Below, piece by piece: positions 46,331 through 56,138 of a DNA stretch of 64,000 bases. The notes under the pieces were generated by a model that saw only the letters and a list, made by a program, of their open reading frames with translations, made no database searches and was not told where the DNA came from. Numbering within the stretch: position 1 is the stretch's first letter; the number at the start of each line of letters is the position of its first letter. Position numbers and translations under genes: made by a program. The stretch spans positions 21,729-85,728 of the forward strand of contig NZ_QLTA01000017.1 of NCBI RefSeq assembly GCF_003269065.1, read 5' to 3'. The DNA comes from Paracidovorax anthurii (GTDB taxonomy: Bacteria; Pseudomonadota; Gammaproteobacteria; Burkholderiales; Burkholderiaceae_C).

Positions 46331-48055
46331 ATGCCCGCTCCCTCCCCCAACCCCGCTCCCGCGGCCCCGCCGCCAGGCACACCATCCTCGCGGCCGGCCC
46401 TCCATCGGTGGCTGCCCTTCCTCGCCTGGCCCCGGCCGGATGCGGCGCTGCTGCGCGGCGAGTTCTGGGCCGGCATGACCGTGGGCCTGATGCTGGTGCC
46501 GCAAGGGGTGGCCTACGCGGCCCTGGCCGGAATGCCCCTGGTCACGGGCATCTACGCCTCGCTCGTGCCCGCGCTCGTCGCGGTGCTCTGGAGCTCCTCC
46601 ACGCGCCTGGGCGTGGGGCCCACGGCCCTCACCAGCCTGCTCATCGGCGCCTCGCTCACGGGCATGGCGGAGCCGGGCAGCGCGCAGTGGGTGGCGCTCG
46701 CCGCCTGGATGGCGCTGCTCTCGGGGCTGGTGCAGATGGTGCTGGGCGTGGCACGCTTCGGGTGGCTGCTCAACCTCGTCACCTCGCCCGTGCTCAACGG
46801 CTTCACGCAGGGCGCCGCGCTGCTGATCCTCGCCTCGCAGTTGCCGGCCCTGCTGGGGCTGCGCACCACCTGGCACGCCCTGGCGGCCTCGCCCTCCATC
46901 CACCACTTCGACGGCACGGCGGCCGCCTTCGGGCTGGGCAGCCTGGGCCTGCTGGTGCTCGCGCGGCGCTGGCGCCCGGGTTTCCCGTCCGCCATCATCG
47001 TGGTGGCGCTGGCCGCGCTGGCCAGCTGGGCGCTGGGCTACGCCGACCACGACGGCGCGGTGGTGGGCCACCTGCCCTCGGGCCTGCCCGCCCCCTACTG
47101 GCCCGACTGGCCGGGCTGGGAGGCACTCGGCCAGCTCGTCATGCCCGTGCTGGTGGTGACGCTGGTGAGCTTCCTGGAGACGGCCTCCTCCGCCAAGGTC
47201 GAGCACCAGCACGGCGGCACGCGCTGGAACGAGAACCAGGACCTGATCGCCCACGGCATGGCGAAGATGAGTTCCGGCCTGTGTGGCAGTTTCGCCACGA
47301 GCGCATCGTTCTCCCGCTCCGCGATCAACCTCTATGCCGGGGCCCGCAGCGGCTGGGCCACCCTGTTCTCGCTGGCGCTGGTGCTCGCGGTGCTGCTGTG
47401 GCTCACGCCCGCGCTCTACCACGTGCCGCAGTCGGTGCTCGCGGCCGTGGTGGTGGCCGCCGTGACCAGCCTCGTCAAGCCGGCGGTGCTGCTGCGGCTC
47501 TGGCGCATCTCGCGGGTGGAGGCGGTCATCGGCGGCACCACGTTCTTCCTCACGATCGCGACGTCGCCCCGCATGTACTGGGGCGTGCTGGCCGGGCTGA
47601 CGATGAACCTCTGCCACTTCCTGTACCAGCGGCTGCACCCGCGCATCATCGAGGTGGGCCAGCATCCGGACGGCAGCCTGCGCGACCGCCACCTGTGGCT
47701 GCTGCCCCCGCTGGCGCCGGCGCTCTTCGCGGTGCGCATGGATGCCGAGCTGGACTTCGCCTCGGCCGCGGCGCTGGAGCGGCACATCTCCGAGCACCTG
47801 GCCTCGCACCCCGGCACGCGCCACGTGTGCCTGTTCGCCCTGCCGGTCAACCGCATCGACGTGACCGGCGTGGAGTGCTTCGGCCGGCTGCGCGCGCTCG
47901 CCGAGGCCCGGGGCGGCACGCTGCACGTGAGCGGCATGAAACTGCCGGTGGAACAGGTGCTGCGGCGCGCCGGCCTGCTGGGCAGCGGCCCCGGCCTGGT
48001 GCTCTACCGCACCGACGCGGAAGCCCTGGTGGCGTTGCAACGGTTACCCCTGTAG
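46331..48055 (+). CDS. SulP-family anion transporter with STAS domain
   Basis: 574-aa inner-membrane transporter with about ten to twelve membrane segments and a C-terminal cytoplasmic STAS domain (residues ~470-570). Signature features: LMLVPQGVAYAALAGMPLV, the SSTRLGVGPTALTS block, SFLETASSAKVEH and SGLCGSFATSASFSRSAIN. SulP members carry sulfate, bicarbonate or dicarboxylates; the substrate is not clear here. Confidence 0.92.
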   Translation: MPAPSPNPAPAAPPPGTPSSRPALHRWLPFLAWPRPDAALLRGEFWAGMTVGLMLVPQGVAYAALAGMPLVTGIYASLVPALVAVLWSSSTRLGVGPTALTSLLIGASLTGMAEPGSAQWVALAAWMALLSGLVQMVLGVARFGWLLNLVTSPVLNGFTQGAALLILASQLPALLGLRTTWHALAASPSIHHFDGTAAAFGLGSLGLLVLARRWRPGFPSAIIVVALAALASWALGYADHDGAVVGHLPSGLPAPYWPDWPGWEALGQLVMPVLVVTLVSFLETASSAKVEHQHGGTRWNENQDLIAHGMAKMSSGLCGSFATSASFSRSAINLYAGARSGWATLFSLALVLAVLLWLTPALYHVPQSVLAAVVVAAVTSLVKPAVLLRLWRISRVEAVIGGTTFFLTIATSPRMYWGVLAGLTMNLCHFLYQRLHPRIIEVGQHPDGSLRDRHLWLLPPLAPALFAVRMDAELDFASAAALERHISEHLASHPGTRHVCLFALPVNRIDVTGVECFGRLRALAEARGGTLHVSGMKLPVEQVLRRAGLLGSGPGLVLYRTDAEALVALQRLPL

Positions 48056-48069
48056 CTACCTATGGAAGC

Positions 48070-48882
48070 ATGGTCGCTGATACACTTCGTGAACACTGTT
48101 TGTTGCATTTTGTGTCTGAATCTGCGACCCCACCCTCCGTGAACCTGCGCGACCTGCGCCTGACGACAGCGCATGCACTGGTTGCCCAGGCGCTGGGCTC
48201 GGAAGCGGCCATACCGAACGACACGCCCCTGCACTACCTGCAGGGCCTGATCGACGGCTTGTGCGAGCTGTCGCTGAAAGACCCGCTCACCGGCCTCGCC
48301 AACCGCCGGCATTTCCGCACGGTGCTGGAGCGCGAGATCGACCGCGTGACACGCGCGGGCGAAGCGGCGCTGCTGCTGATGCTCGACATCGACAACTTCA
48401 AGCGCGTCAACGACACCCACGGCCATCTGGCCGGCGACATCGTGCTGCAGTCGGTCGCGCGCACGTTGAACGGCTGCGTCCGGCCCATGGACACCCTCTC
48501 GCGCTACGGAGGAGAAGAATTCGCGGTGGTGCTGCCGGCCTGCCAGGCCGGCTTCGGCCGCGTGGTGGCGGAACGCATCCGCCGCGCGGTGGAACGCACG
48601 CCGATCCGCATCTCGCCCGCGGTCGAGCTGAACGTCACGGTCAGCATCGGCGGCGCCTTCGCGCTCCAGTGGATCCGCAGCACCACGCTGCTGTGGACCG
48701 AGCGCGCGGACAGCCAGCTCTACAAGGCCAAGATGGCAGGGCGCAACCGCGTCAGCATCGAGGACCAGCCCGACAGCACCGTGAGTGCCGAAGAGAAGAG
48801 TTTGCTTTTCGGTCCGCTGTACACTCCTTCGGGTTGGGGCGACCTTCCCCCGCCCTTGGATTCCACAGGCAGCGCCTATTGA
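48070..48882 (+). CDS. diguanylate cyclase with I-site
   Basis: 270-aa soluble protein. The C-terminal GGDEF domain (residues ~80-240) has DPLTGLANRRHF, LDIDNFKRVNDTHGH, RYGGEEFAVVL and the inhibitory I-site RPMD exactly five residues ahead of GGEEF, so it should make c-di-GMP with product inhibition. The short N-terminus has no recognised sensor. 10 bp ahead of a ParA/MinD-type ATPase gene, probably one transcript. Confidence 0.9.
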   Translation: MVADTLREHCLLHFVSESATPPSVNLRDLRLTTAHALVAQALGSEAAIPNDTPLHYLQGLIDGLCELSLKDPLTGLANRRHFRTVLEREIDRVTRAGEAALLLMLDIDNFKRVNDTHGHLAGDIVLQSVARTLNGCVRPMDTLSRYGGEEFAVVLPACQAGFGRVVAERIRRAVERTPIRISPAVELNVTVSIGGAFALQWIRSTTLLWTERADSQLYKAKMAGRNRVSIEDQPDSTVSAEEKSLLFGPLYTPSGWGDLPPPLDSTGSAY

Positions 48883-48892
48883 AAGCACAGAG

Positions 48893-49750
48893 ATGACCGA
48901 CGCGCTGTCACCCCGCTCCACCCCGCCGACCCCCGCCGCAGCGGCCACGGGCCGGCCCTCCGCCTCCGCGCCGGCGGGCGCCCGCATCATCGCCATCACC
49001 AGTGGCAAGGGCGGCGTGGGCAAGACCTTCGTATCCGCCAACCTGGCGGCCGCACTCACCCGCCGCGGGCACCGCGTGCTGGTGCTCGACGCCGACCTGG
49101 GCCTCGCCAACCTCGACGTGGTGCTCAACCTGCACCCCAAGGTCACGCTGCACGACGTGTTCACCGGCAAGGCCGACCTGGAAGACGCCGTGATCGACGC
49201 GCCCGGCGGCTTCTCCGTCGTCCTGGCCGGCTCGGGCATGGTCGAGTATTCACGGCTCACGCCCGAGGTGCGCAGCGAGTTCCTCAACGTGATGCAGACG
49301 CTCGCACCGCGCTTCGACGTGGTGCTGCTCGACACCGGCGCGGGCATCTCCGACGTGGTGCTGTTCTCGGTCTCGCTCGCGTCCGAGGTGCTCATCGTGG
49401 CCACGCCCGAGCCCACCTCGCTCACCGACGCCTACGCGGCCATCAAGGTGCTGGCCACCCAGCAGAAGCGCCAGTACGTGCGCATGGTGGTCAACCAGGC
49501 CGCCCGCCCGGGCGACGGCCGCGCCATCACGAGCCAGCTGCAGCAGGTGCTGGACCGCTTCGTCAGCACCGAGTCGGGCCGCCCGATGCGCCTGCTGCAC
49601 ATGGGCGACATCCCCGCCGACACATCGGTGCGCGATGCCGTCATGCGGCGCCAGCTGCTGCTGATGCAGATGCCCGGCTGCCCCGCGGCGCTGGCCATCG
49701 CCCAGCTGGCCAACAAGATCGACTCCACGCTGCTCACGCCCACGGCCTGA
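48893..49750 (+). CDS. ParA/MinD-family ATPase
   Basis: 285-aa ATPase with deviant Walker A ITSGKGGVGKTFVSANLA, LVLDADLGLANLD and VVLLDTGAGISD. Closest in layout to FlhG/FleN/MinD-like partition ATPases; it lacks a clear C-terminal amphipathic membrane-targeting helix. A Pro/Ala/Ser-rich N-terminal tail of about 30 residues precedes the domain. No minC, minE or flhF is near. The adjacent diguanylate cyclase hints at a polar positioning or flagellar role, as inference. Confidence 0.85.
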   Translation: MTDALSPRSTPPTPAAAATGRPSASAPAGARIIAITSGKGGVGKTFVSANLAAALTRRGHRVLVLDADLGLANLDVVLNLHPKVTLHDVFTGKADLEDAVIDAPGGFSVVLAGSGMVEYSRLTPEVRSEFLNVMQTLAPRFDVVLLDTGAGISDVVLFSVSLASEVLIVATPEPTSLTDAYAAIKVLATQQKRQYVRMVVNQAARPGDGRAITSQLQQVLDRFVSTESGRPMRLLHMGDIPADTSVRDAVMRRQLLLMQMPGCPAALAIAQLANKIDSTLLTPTA

Positions 49751-49819
49751 CGGCCGGCGCGTGGCGCGCAGGGGCCGGCCGGCACGCGCCGCGGCCCCGT
49801 CAATGCGACCCATCCCGTG

Positions 49820-50575
49820 ATGAACCACGACGTCCTCAACATCTCCTGCTATCTGTTCGTGCCGCTGCCCGACGCCGAGGCCCTGCGCGAGCGGCTGCAC
49901 GCGCGGGCCACGGCGGACGGCCTCAAGGGCACCATCCTGCTGGCCGAGGAAGGCATCAACATGTTCCTGGCCGGCCCCGGCCCGGTGGTGCGCGGCTTCG
50001 TGGCGTGGCTGCAGGACACCGACCCGCGCTTCGCGGCGCTGGCGCCCAAGGAGAGCTGGTCCGCCACGCAGCCCTTCCGCAAGATGCTCGTGAAGGCCAA
50101 GCGCGAGATCATCCGCATGGACCACCCGGCGATCCGTCCCGCCGACGGCCGGGCCCCCTCGGTGGCCCCCGCCACGCTGCGCCGCTGGCTCGGCCAGGGC
50201 CACGACGACGCGGGCCGGCCGGTGGTCACGCTCGACACGCGCAATGCCTTCGAGGTGGACCACGGCACCTTCGAGGGCGCCATCGACTGGCGCATCGCCA
50301 AGTTCACCGAGTTCCCGCCCGCGCTGCGCGCGCACAAGGCCGAGCTGCAGGGCAAGACCGTGGTGAGCTTCTGCACCGGCGGCATCCGCTGCGAGAAGGC
50401 CGCCATCCTCATGCACGAGGAAGGCATCGAGCACGTCTACCAGCTCGAAGGCGGCATCCTCAAGTACTTCGAGGAAACCGACGGCGCCCACTACCAGGGC
50501 GGCTGCTTCGTGTTCGACGAACGCGAGGTGTTGGCGGCAGATCTCTCGGCCGCCCAAAATGCTCCTGAAAAGTGA
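49820..50575 (+). CDS. trhO: tRNA uridine(34) hydroxylase TrhO (rhodanese family)
   Basis: 251-aa enzyme of the YceA/TrhO family, which hydroxylates wobble uridine 34. N-terminal ferredoxin-like domain ([35 protein letters not shown]), then a rhodanese domain with the active Cys in [16 protein letters not shown] 49820 follows a GTG at 49817. The last codons and stop run into dispersed-element copy 5, so the C-terminal residues are lineage-specific. Confidence 0.93.
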   Translation: MNHDVLNISCYLFVPLPDAEALRERLHARATADGLKGTILLAEEGINMFLAGPGPVVRGFVAWLQDTDPRFAALAPKESWSATQPFRKMLVKAKREIIRMDHPAIRPADGRAPSVAPATLRRWLGQGHDDAGRPVVTLDTRNAFEVDHGTFEGAIDWRIAKFTEFPPALRAHKAELQGKTVVSFCTGGIRCEKAAILMHEEGIEHVYQLEGGILKYFEETDGAHYQGGCFVFDEREVLAADLSAAQNAPEK

Positions 50576-50605
50576 GCAAGCCAGATAGCAAATACAACGA
50601 CATGA
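50559..50605 (+). repeat. ~47-bp dispersed element, copy 5 (overlaps trhO end)
   Basis: Starts ATGCTCCTGAAAAGTGAGCA inside the trhO coding end and finishes GATAGCAAATACAACGACAT. The first part matches copy 2, the end matches copies 1 and 3, with a deletion in the middle. It supplies the trhO stop codon. Confidence 0.55.
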
Positions 50606-50644
50606 ACGCCCCCGGGCCTGTAGAACCGCCCCCGGGCGGCCCCG

Positions 50645-51580
50645 TCAGGGCTTGAAGCGCCGCTCGGGCAGCGGGATGCGTTCCGGGTCGCCGGGCACCT
50701 GCCCCATGCGCTGCGCGTCCCAGTCGTCCGCCGCCTGGACGATGCGCTCCTTGCGGCTCGACACGAAGTTCCACCAGATGTGGCGCGGGCCGTCGAGCGA
50801 GGCGCCGCCGATCACCATGCAGCGCGCATCGCCCTCCCGCGCGTGCACGCGGACCGCGCCGCCGCCCTCGGGCAGCACGGCCAGCGTGCCGGCCGGCTGG
50901 TGCAGGGCCTCGCCGCCGGCGCCTTCCAGCCACAGATCCGACCGCACCGCGTAGATCGCCATCTCCGGCGCCAGGGCGGGCAGCGTCCAGCCGCCACCCG
51001 CGGGCAACTGAACGTCCAGGTAGAGCGTGGGCGAGAGCGTCGCCACGGGCGAGGTGTGGCCGCATGCGCTGCCGATGAGCACGCGCACGCAGGCCCCGCC
51101 GCTCTCGCGTATTTCGGGGATCGCATCGGCGGGGGTGTGGACGAAGGCCGGCTCAGCGTCCTCGTGGCCCGCAGGCAGCGCCGCCCAGAGCTGGATGCCG
51201 TGGTTCACGTAGGCGGCGTGCCGCAGGCGCTCGGGCCGCCGCTCGGAATGCACGATGCCCCGGCCCGCCGTCATCCAGTTGATGGCGCCCGGGATGATCT
51301 CCTGGTGGGAGCCGAGGCTGTCGCGGTGCAGGATCGCGCCCTCGAAGAGATAGGTGACCGTCGCCAGCCCGATGTGCGGGTGCGGGCGCACGTCGTATTG
51401 CGACGCGGGCAGCACCGTCACCGGGCCGAAATGGTCGAAGAACACGAACGGCCCGACCGATCGCCGCTGCAGCGCGGGCAGCAGGCGCCGCACGGTGAAG
51501 CCGCCCCCCAGGTCCCGGGCATGGCCGTTCAGCAGCAGGATGGGCGACGGCGGGGTGCCGGCAGAGGCGGTCTCGGTCAT
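50645..51580 (-). CDS. pirin family protein, long form
   Basis: 311-aa bicupin. The first cupin carries the metal ligands HPHIGLATVTYLFEG and HRDSLGSHQ, with GAINWMTAGRGIVHSER; the second cupin is at residues ~190-300. Many bacterial pirins are quercetin dioxygenase-like or modulate oxidative metabolism; activity is not predictable. Downstream of the flavodoxin gene (82 bp). Confidence 0.88.
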   Translation of the reverse strand: MTETASAGTPPSPILLLNGHARDLGGGFTVRRLLPALQRRSVGPFVFFDHFGPVTVLPASQYDVRPHPHIGLATVTYLFEGAILHRDSLGSHQEIIPGAINWMTAGRGIVHSERRPERLRHAAYVNHGIQLWAALPAGHEDAEPAFVHTPADAIPEIRESGGACVRVLIGSACGHTSPVATLSPTLYLDVQLPAGGGWTLPALAPEMAIYAVRSDLWLEGAGGEALHQPAGTLAVLPEGGGAVRVHAREGDARCMVIGGASLDGPRHIWWNFVSSRKERIVQAADDWDAQRMGQVPGDPERIPLPERRFKP

Positions 51581-51662
51581 GGCGGGGCGCTCCGGTTTCT
51601 TGCGCCCCCGGGCCGGGGGCATGGACGGGCAGTATGCAGGGCCGCCGCGCCCCCCGGCAACG

Positions 51663-52217
51663 TCAGCCGCGCAGGCGGGCCGTGATGGCCGCCACGCGCG
51701 TGCCGTAGGCCCGGCCGGTGTCCAGGTCGCCCTGCGACATTTCCTGCACGCTGGCATCGGAGGGCGACTGGGCCAGCACACCCACGGAGCCGCCGAGGTT
51801 GTTCACGTCGCTGCGCGTCGCGCCCTTGCTGTTGCTGGGCAGCAGGCCCAGGCTCACCCAGATCCCGCCGTGCTGGGAGGCCAGCGTCTGCAGCGCGATC
51901 AGGGTCACCTGCTTGTCGCCGTTGAAGCTGGCGCTGTTGGTGAAGCCGCCGAACACCTTGTCCTGCCACGCGCGGCCGAACCAGGCCTTGGAGGAGGCAT
52001 CGGCGAACTTCTTGAACTGCCAGCTCGGGCCGCCCATGTAGGTGGGCGTGCCGAAGATGATGCCGTCGGCCGCGGCCAGTGCGTCCCAGCCGCCTTCGGG
52101 CAGGTTGCCGTCGGCATCGATGGCGATGAGTTGCGCGCCGGCACCTTCGGCGACGGCCTGCGCGAGGCGTTGCGTATGGCCGTAGCCCGAGTGGTAGACA
52201 ACCACGATGTTTGCCAT
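51663..52217 (-). CDS. flavodoxin/NAD(P)H:quinone oxidoreductase, WrbA-type
   Basis: 184-aa flavodoxin-fold protein: FMN-phosphate loop VVYHSGYGHTQRLAQAV, then DGIIFGTPTYMGGPSW and FTNSASFNGDKQVTL near the isoalloxazine. WrbA-like enzymes reduce quinones by two electrons. AAGGAG is just ahead of ATG 52217. Between two pirin genes, consistent with a quinone or electrophile response unit. Confidence 0.88.
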   Translation of the reverse strand: MANIVVVYHSGYGHTQRLAQAVAEGAGAQLIAIDADGNLPEGGWDALAAADGIIFGTPTYMGGPSWQFKKFADASSKAWFGRAWQDKVFGGFTNSASFNGDKQVTLIALQTLASQHGGIWVSLGLLPSNSKGATRSDVNNLGGSVGVLAQSPSDASVQEMSQGDLDTGRAYGTRVAAITARLRG

Positions 52218-52275
52218 GGGTAAGCTCCTTGAAGCGTTGGAAGAAAAACGTGAAACAGAAAATGGACAGGGGCCG

Positions 52276-52977
52276 TCAGGCCGCGAGATCGAGGACCAGC
52301 ACCTCGGCGGCGCTGCCGCCGGACACGCTCAGCAGGCTCTCCTGCTCCATGAAGACCGCGTCGCCGTGCGAGAGCGGATGGCCGTTGACGACGAGCGCCC
52401 CGCGCACCATGTGCACATAGCACTTCCTGGCCGGATCGAGCGTCAGCTCGGCCGCATCCTCGCCGTCGAACAAGCCGGCGTGGATGCGGGCATCGGCATT
52501 GAGCGTGAGCGCGCCCGGCACGGCCCGCGGCGCGGCCAGGATGTGCAGCCGGCCGCGCTTGTCGCTGTCGGGCACGTGCACCTGTTCGAGCTGCGGCTCC
52601 ACGCCCAGCCGGCACGGCGCGATCCGGATCTGCAGGAAGTGCGCGGCCTGCGCCGCGCCCTCGTTGACCTCGCCGTGCGAGATCCCGGTGCCCGCGCCGA
52701 TGCGCAGCACGTCCCCGGCGGGGATGGAGCGCGCATGGCCCCGGCAGTCCCGGTAGGCCAGCCGGCCGGAGAGCATGTAGCTGACGATCTCCACGTCGCG
52801 GTCGCGGTGCATGCCGAACCCGGTGCCCGGGGCGATCCAGTCCTCGTTCAGCACCCGCAGGTTACCGAACCCCATGTAGCGCGCGTCGCGGTATCCGGCA
52901 AAGGAGAAGCTGTGGCACGACCGCAGCCAGCCGTGGTCGGCATGGCCCCGGTCGCAGGATTTTCGGACGGTGAGCAT
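52276..52977 (-). CDS. pirin family protein (YhhW-like)
   Basis: 233-aa bicupin of the YhhW/quercetinase group. Metal ligands lie in GFGMHRDRDVEIVSYMLSG (His, His, Glu) and SHGEVNEG. N-terminal SCHSFSFAGYRDARYMGFG is the family signature. First gene of the pirin-flavodoxin-pirin set, divergent from the LysR gene at 53083. Confidence 0.9.
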   Translation of the reverse strand: MLTVRKSCDRGHADHGWLRSCHSFSFAGYRDARYMGFGNLRVLNEDWIAPGTGFGMHRDRDVEIVSYMLSGRLAYRDCRGHARSIPAGDVLRIGAGTGISHGEVNEGAAQAAHFLQIRIAPCRLGVEPQLEQVHVPDSDKRGRLHILAAPRAVPGALTLNADARIHAGLFDGEDAAELTLDPARKCYVHMVRGALVVNGHPLSHGDAVFMEQESLLSVSGGSAAEVLVLDLAA

Positions 52978-53042
52978 GGGCGGGCGGTGGATCGGATGCC
53001 CGCCACTTTAGAAGCCGCTCCCCGCTTGCGGGCGCAGCATGA

Positions 53043-53059
53043 TTGAAGGCATCATTCAA
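53043..53059. promoter_or_regulatory. candidate LysR box, pirin/LysR divergent promoter
   Basis: TTGAA, seven bases, TTCAA: a perfect 17-bp inverted repeat, with an overlapping T-N11-A pattern, in the 105-bp divergent gap. Likely site for the adjacent LysR protein to control both directions. Confidence 0.55.
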
Positions 53060-53082
53060 AACCTTTGAACAACAACCCCGCC

Positions 53083-54024
53083 ATGCAATCCACCGCGCGC
53101 GACGCCCTCACGCCCGACACCCTGTCCATGCTCCAGGTCATCGCGGAGACCGGCAGCTTCGCGGCGGCGGCGCGGCAGCTCGGGCTGGTGCCCAGCGCCC
53201 TCACCTACCGCGTGCGGCAGGTCGAGGAGGCGCTGGACGTGCTGCTCTTCGACCGCAGCGCCCGGCAGGCCCGCCCCACCGAGGCCGGCAGCGAGCTGCT
53301 GCGCGAAGGCACGCGCCTGCTCGAAGAGATGGAGGCCGTGGCGCACCGCGTGCGCCGGGTGGCCACGGGCTGGGAGCCGCAGCTCACCATCGCGGTGGAT
53401 GGAGTCATCTCCCCCACGACGATGCTGGAGCTGGTGGAGGCGTTCTACGCGCAGTCGCCGCCGACGCGGCTCAAGCTGCGCGAGGACATCCTCTCCGGCA
53501 CGCTGGAGGCCCTCACATCCGGCCGGGCCGACCTGGCGCTCGGCGTGGCGGTGAACGCCTGCAACGCGCCCGGCCTGCAGGGCGCGGTGATGGGCGATCT
53601 GCTCTTCATTTTCACGGTGGCGCCGCACCATCCGCTGGCCACCGCGCCCGAACCGCTCACCGACTCGGTCCTGCGCCAGCACCGCGCCATCGCCGTGGCG
53701 GACACCGCGCAGCGCGGCGGCATGACGATGGGCCTGCTGGGCGGCCAGGACGTGCTCACGGTGGACAGCATGCAGACCAAGCTGCAGGCACAGCTGCGCG
53801 GCCTGGGCGGGGGCTTCCTGCCCGAACCCATGGTGCGCGCCTACGTGGAGGCGGGCCGCCTCGTCACCCGCCAGGTGGCGCGCCCCGCACGCCGCGTGCC
53901 CCTGCACTACGCCTGGCGCGGCACGGGGCACGCGCCGCCCGGCCGGGCCTTGCAATGGTGGCTCCAGCAGCTGGAGAGCCCGGCCACCCGCAAGGCGCTG
54001 CTCGAAAACCACCACATCTTCTGA
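53083..54024 (+). CDS. LysR-family regulator
   Basis: 313-aa regulator; HTH ([34 protein letters not shown]) at residues ~10-68 then an effector-binding domain. Divergent from the pirin/flavodoxin genes, which is the usual layout for LysR activators of oxidoreductase genes. ATG 53083 preferred to TTG 53065. Confidence 0.9.
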   Translation: MQSTARDALTPDTLSMLQVIAETGSFAAAARQLGLVPSALTYRVRQVEEALDVLLFDRSARQARPTEAGSELLREGTRLLEEMEAVAHRVRRVATGWEPQLTIAVDGVISPTTMLELVEAFYAQSPPTRLKLREDILSGTLEALTSGRADLALGVAVNACNAPGLQGAVMGDLLFIFTVAPHHPLATAPEPLTDSVLRQHRAIAVADTAQRGGMTMGLLGGQDVLTVDSMQTKLQAQLRGLGGGFLPEPMVRAYVEAGRLVTRQVARPARRVPLHYAWRGTGHAPPGRALQWWLQQLESPATRKALLENHHIF

Positions 54025-54060
54025 CCCCTCCATTCCTCTCCATTGCACGAAAGGCCGGAC

Positions 54061-55161
54061 ATGACCCCTCCCCGCACCCGCGCTCGCGCGCCCTCCCCGC
54101 GCCCCGCCCCCCCGCAGACTCCGCCGGCGAAGCGCTTCGCCGTGATCGGCGCCGGCATGGCGGGCATCGCCTGCGCGCGCACGCTCGCGCAGGCCGGCCA
54201 CGGGGTGGTGGTCTTCGAGCAGGCCGCCGGGCCCGGCGGGCGCACCGCGACCGTGGATTCGCCCTTCGGCGGCTTCGATGCCGGCGCGCAGTACTTCACC
54301 GTACGGGACGCACGCTTCGCACGGGCGCTGGAAACCGTCTCCGGCCTGTGCCGCCCCTGGAGCGCCAGCACGGTGCGCGTGCTGGACGCGAACGGCCGCG
54401 TGGCGGCGGCCGCGCCGCCCCCGCGCGAGCCCCACTGGGTCGCCACGCCCGGCATGCAATCCCTCGCCGCCGCGTGGGCCGAGCCGCTGGCGCAGTCTGG
54501 ACGGCTGCTGGCGGGCCTGCGCGTGGCGCGCATCGAGGCCGATCCGATGCATCCCGCACGCTGGCAGCTGCGCACCCAGGCGCAGGATGGCGCCACCCCG
54601 GTGCATGCCGGCTTCGACGGCGTGCTGCTGGCGGTGCCCGTGGCCGAGGCCCGCGCGCTGCTCGGGGCCTCGGCCATCGCGCCGGCCCTTGCACAGCCCC
54701 TGGCCGGCGTCCAGGTGGCGCCGTGCTGGACGCTGATGCTCGCCTACCCCCATGCGGTGCAGCCCGGTGTGACCACGCTGGGGCCCCAGTGGAATGCCGC
54801 GCGCAGCACGCACCACCGCATCGCCTGGCTGGCACGGGAATCCTCCAAGCCGGGCCGCTCGTCCGTGGAGCGCTGGACCGTGCAGGCCAGCCCCGCATGG
54901 TCCGAGGAGCACCTGGAGGACACCCCCGCGCGCGTACAGGCCAAGCTCATCAAGGCCTTCGCCGAAGTGACGGGCCTGCGCGCGGCCCCCGTTCATGCGG
55001 AGGTGCTGCGCTGGCGCGAGGCGCAGACCCTGCAGCCGCTGGGCCGCAGCCACCTCTGGGACGCGGCCGCCGGCATCGGCATCGCCGGCGACTGGTGCCT
55101 GGGCCACCGCCTGGAGGATGCCTTCGTGTCGGGGCTGGAACTCGCGCTCGCCGTGGCATGA
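54061..55161 (+). CDS. renalase-like FAD-dependent oxidoreductase
   Basis: 366-aa flavoprotein. FAD motif [19 protein letters not shown] starts about residue 30, followed by [20 protein letters not shown], the hallmark of bacterial renalase-type amine oxidoreductases; C-terminal FAD contact is [17 protein letters not shown] Pro/Arg-rich N-terminus of about 25 residues precedes. Overlaps gluQRS by 4 bp. Confidence 0.85.
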   Translation: MTPPRTRARAPSPRPAPPQTPPAKRFAVIGAGMAGIACARTLAQAGHGVVVFEQAAGPGGRTATVDSPFGGFDAGAQYFTVRDARFARALETVSGLCRPWSASTVRVLDANGRVAAAAPPPREPHWVATPGMQSLAAAWAEPLAQSGRLLAGLRVARIEADPMHPARWQLRTQAQDGATPVHAGFDGVLLAVPVAEARALLGASAIAPALAQPLAGVQVAPCWTLMLAYPHAVQPGVTTLGPQWNAARSTHHRIAWLARESSKPGRSSVERWTVQASPAWSEEHLEDTPARVQAKLIKAFAEVTGLRAAPVHAEVLRWREAQTLQPLGRSHLWDAAAGIGIAGDWCLGHRLEDAFVSGLELALAVA

Positions 55162-56138
55162 GCCGGCCCTACGTCGGCCGCTTCGCGCCCTCGCCCACCG
55201 GCCCGCTGCATGCCGGCTCGCTCGTCGCCGCGCTGGCGAGCTGGCTGGACGCGCGCGCCGCGCACGGCGGGCGCGGTGGCCAATGGCTGGTGCGCATCGA
55301 GGACGTGGACGGGCCGCGCTGCCAGCCCGGCGCGGCCGAGGCCATCCTCGGCCAGCTCGCGGACTGCGGGCTGCGGCCGGATGGCGCGGTGCTCTGGCAG
55401 TCCGCGCGCGGCGCCCGGTACGCCGAGGTCCTGGATCACCTCGTGCAAGCGCATCGTGCCTACCCCTGCGCCTGCACGCGCGCCGACATCGAGCGCGCGC
55501 ATGCCGCGCAACACGGCGAGCGCCACCGCCATGCCGAGCTGCCCTACCCCGGAACCTGCCGGGACGGCCTCGGAGGGCGCCCACCGCGCGCCTGGAGATT
55601 CCGATCCACGGAAATACAGAAAAGACTTGGCCCGGCCACCAGCGCGCCGGAGGCCTGCGGCCCGCCTCCGGGCACCGTACTCGACACGCATGGAGTGGCC
55701 TGGACCGACCGTCGCCTGGGCCCCCAGTGCCAGGACGTGGCCGCGGCCGTGGGCGATTTCGTGCTGCGCCGCGCCGACGGGCTCTGGGCCTATCAGCTCG
55801 CCGTGGTCGTGGACGATGCGGACCAGGGCGTCACGCATGTGGTGCGCGGGGAGGATCTCTCGGACAACACGCCCCGGCAGTTGCTGCTGCAGCATGCGCT
55901 CGGGCTTCCCATGCCCGCCTATCTGCACACGCCGCTGGTGCGTGCGCCCGATGGCGAGAAGCTCTCCAAGCAGCACGGCGCCCCGGCCGTGGACACGCGC
56001 GAGCCGCTGCCGGCGCTGTCCCGCGCGGCACAGGCGCTGGGGCTTCCCGCCCTGCGGCATCCGCACGACAGCACGGTTTCCGAGGCTTTGTCCTATTGGT
56101 CGCAGGCGTGGTCCCGAATCTACAATCCGTCATCGTGA
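55158..56138 (+). CDS. gluQ: glutamyl-Q tRNA(Asp) synthetase
   Basis: 326-aa class Ib synthetase paralogue that attaches glutamate to queuosine 34 of tRNA-Asp. HIGH-type motif [11 protein letters not shown], zinc-binding CAC...YPGTC cysteines, and KMSKS-type GEKLSKQHG. It lacks the anticodon-binding domain of GltX, as expected. Overlaps its neighbours at both ends (ATGA before, GTGA after). Confidence 0.94.
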   Translation: MSRPYVGRFAPSPTGPLHAGSLVAALASWLDARAAHGGRGGQWLVRIEDVDGPRCQPGAAEAILGQLADCGLRPDGAVLWQSARGARYAEVLDHLVQAHRAYPCACTRADIERAHAAQHGERHRHAELPYPGTCRDGLGGRPPRAWRFRSTEIQKRLGPATSAPEACGPPPGTVLDTHGVAWTDRRLGPQCQDVAAAVGDFVLRRADGLWAYQLAVVVDDADQGVTHVVRGEDLSDNTPRQLLLQHALGLPMPAYLHTPLVRAPDGEKLSKQHGAPAVDTREPLPALSRAAQALGLPALRHPHDSTVSEALSYWSQAWSRIYNPSS

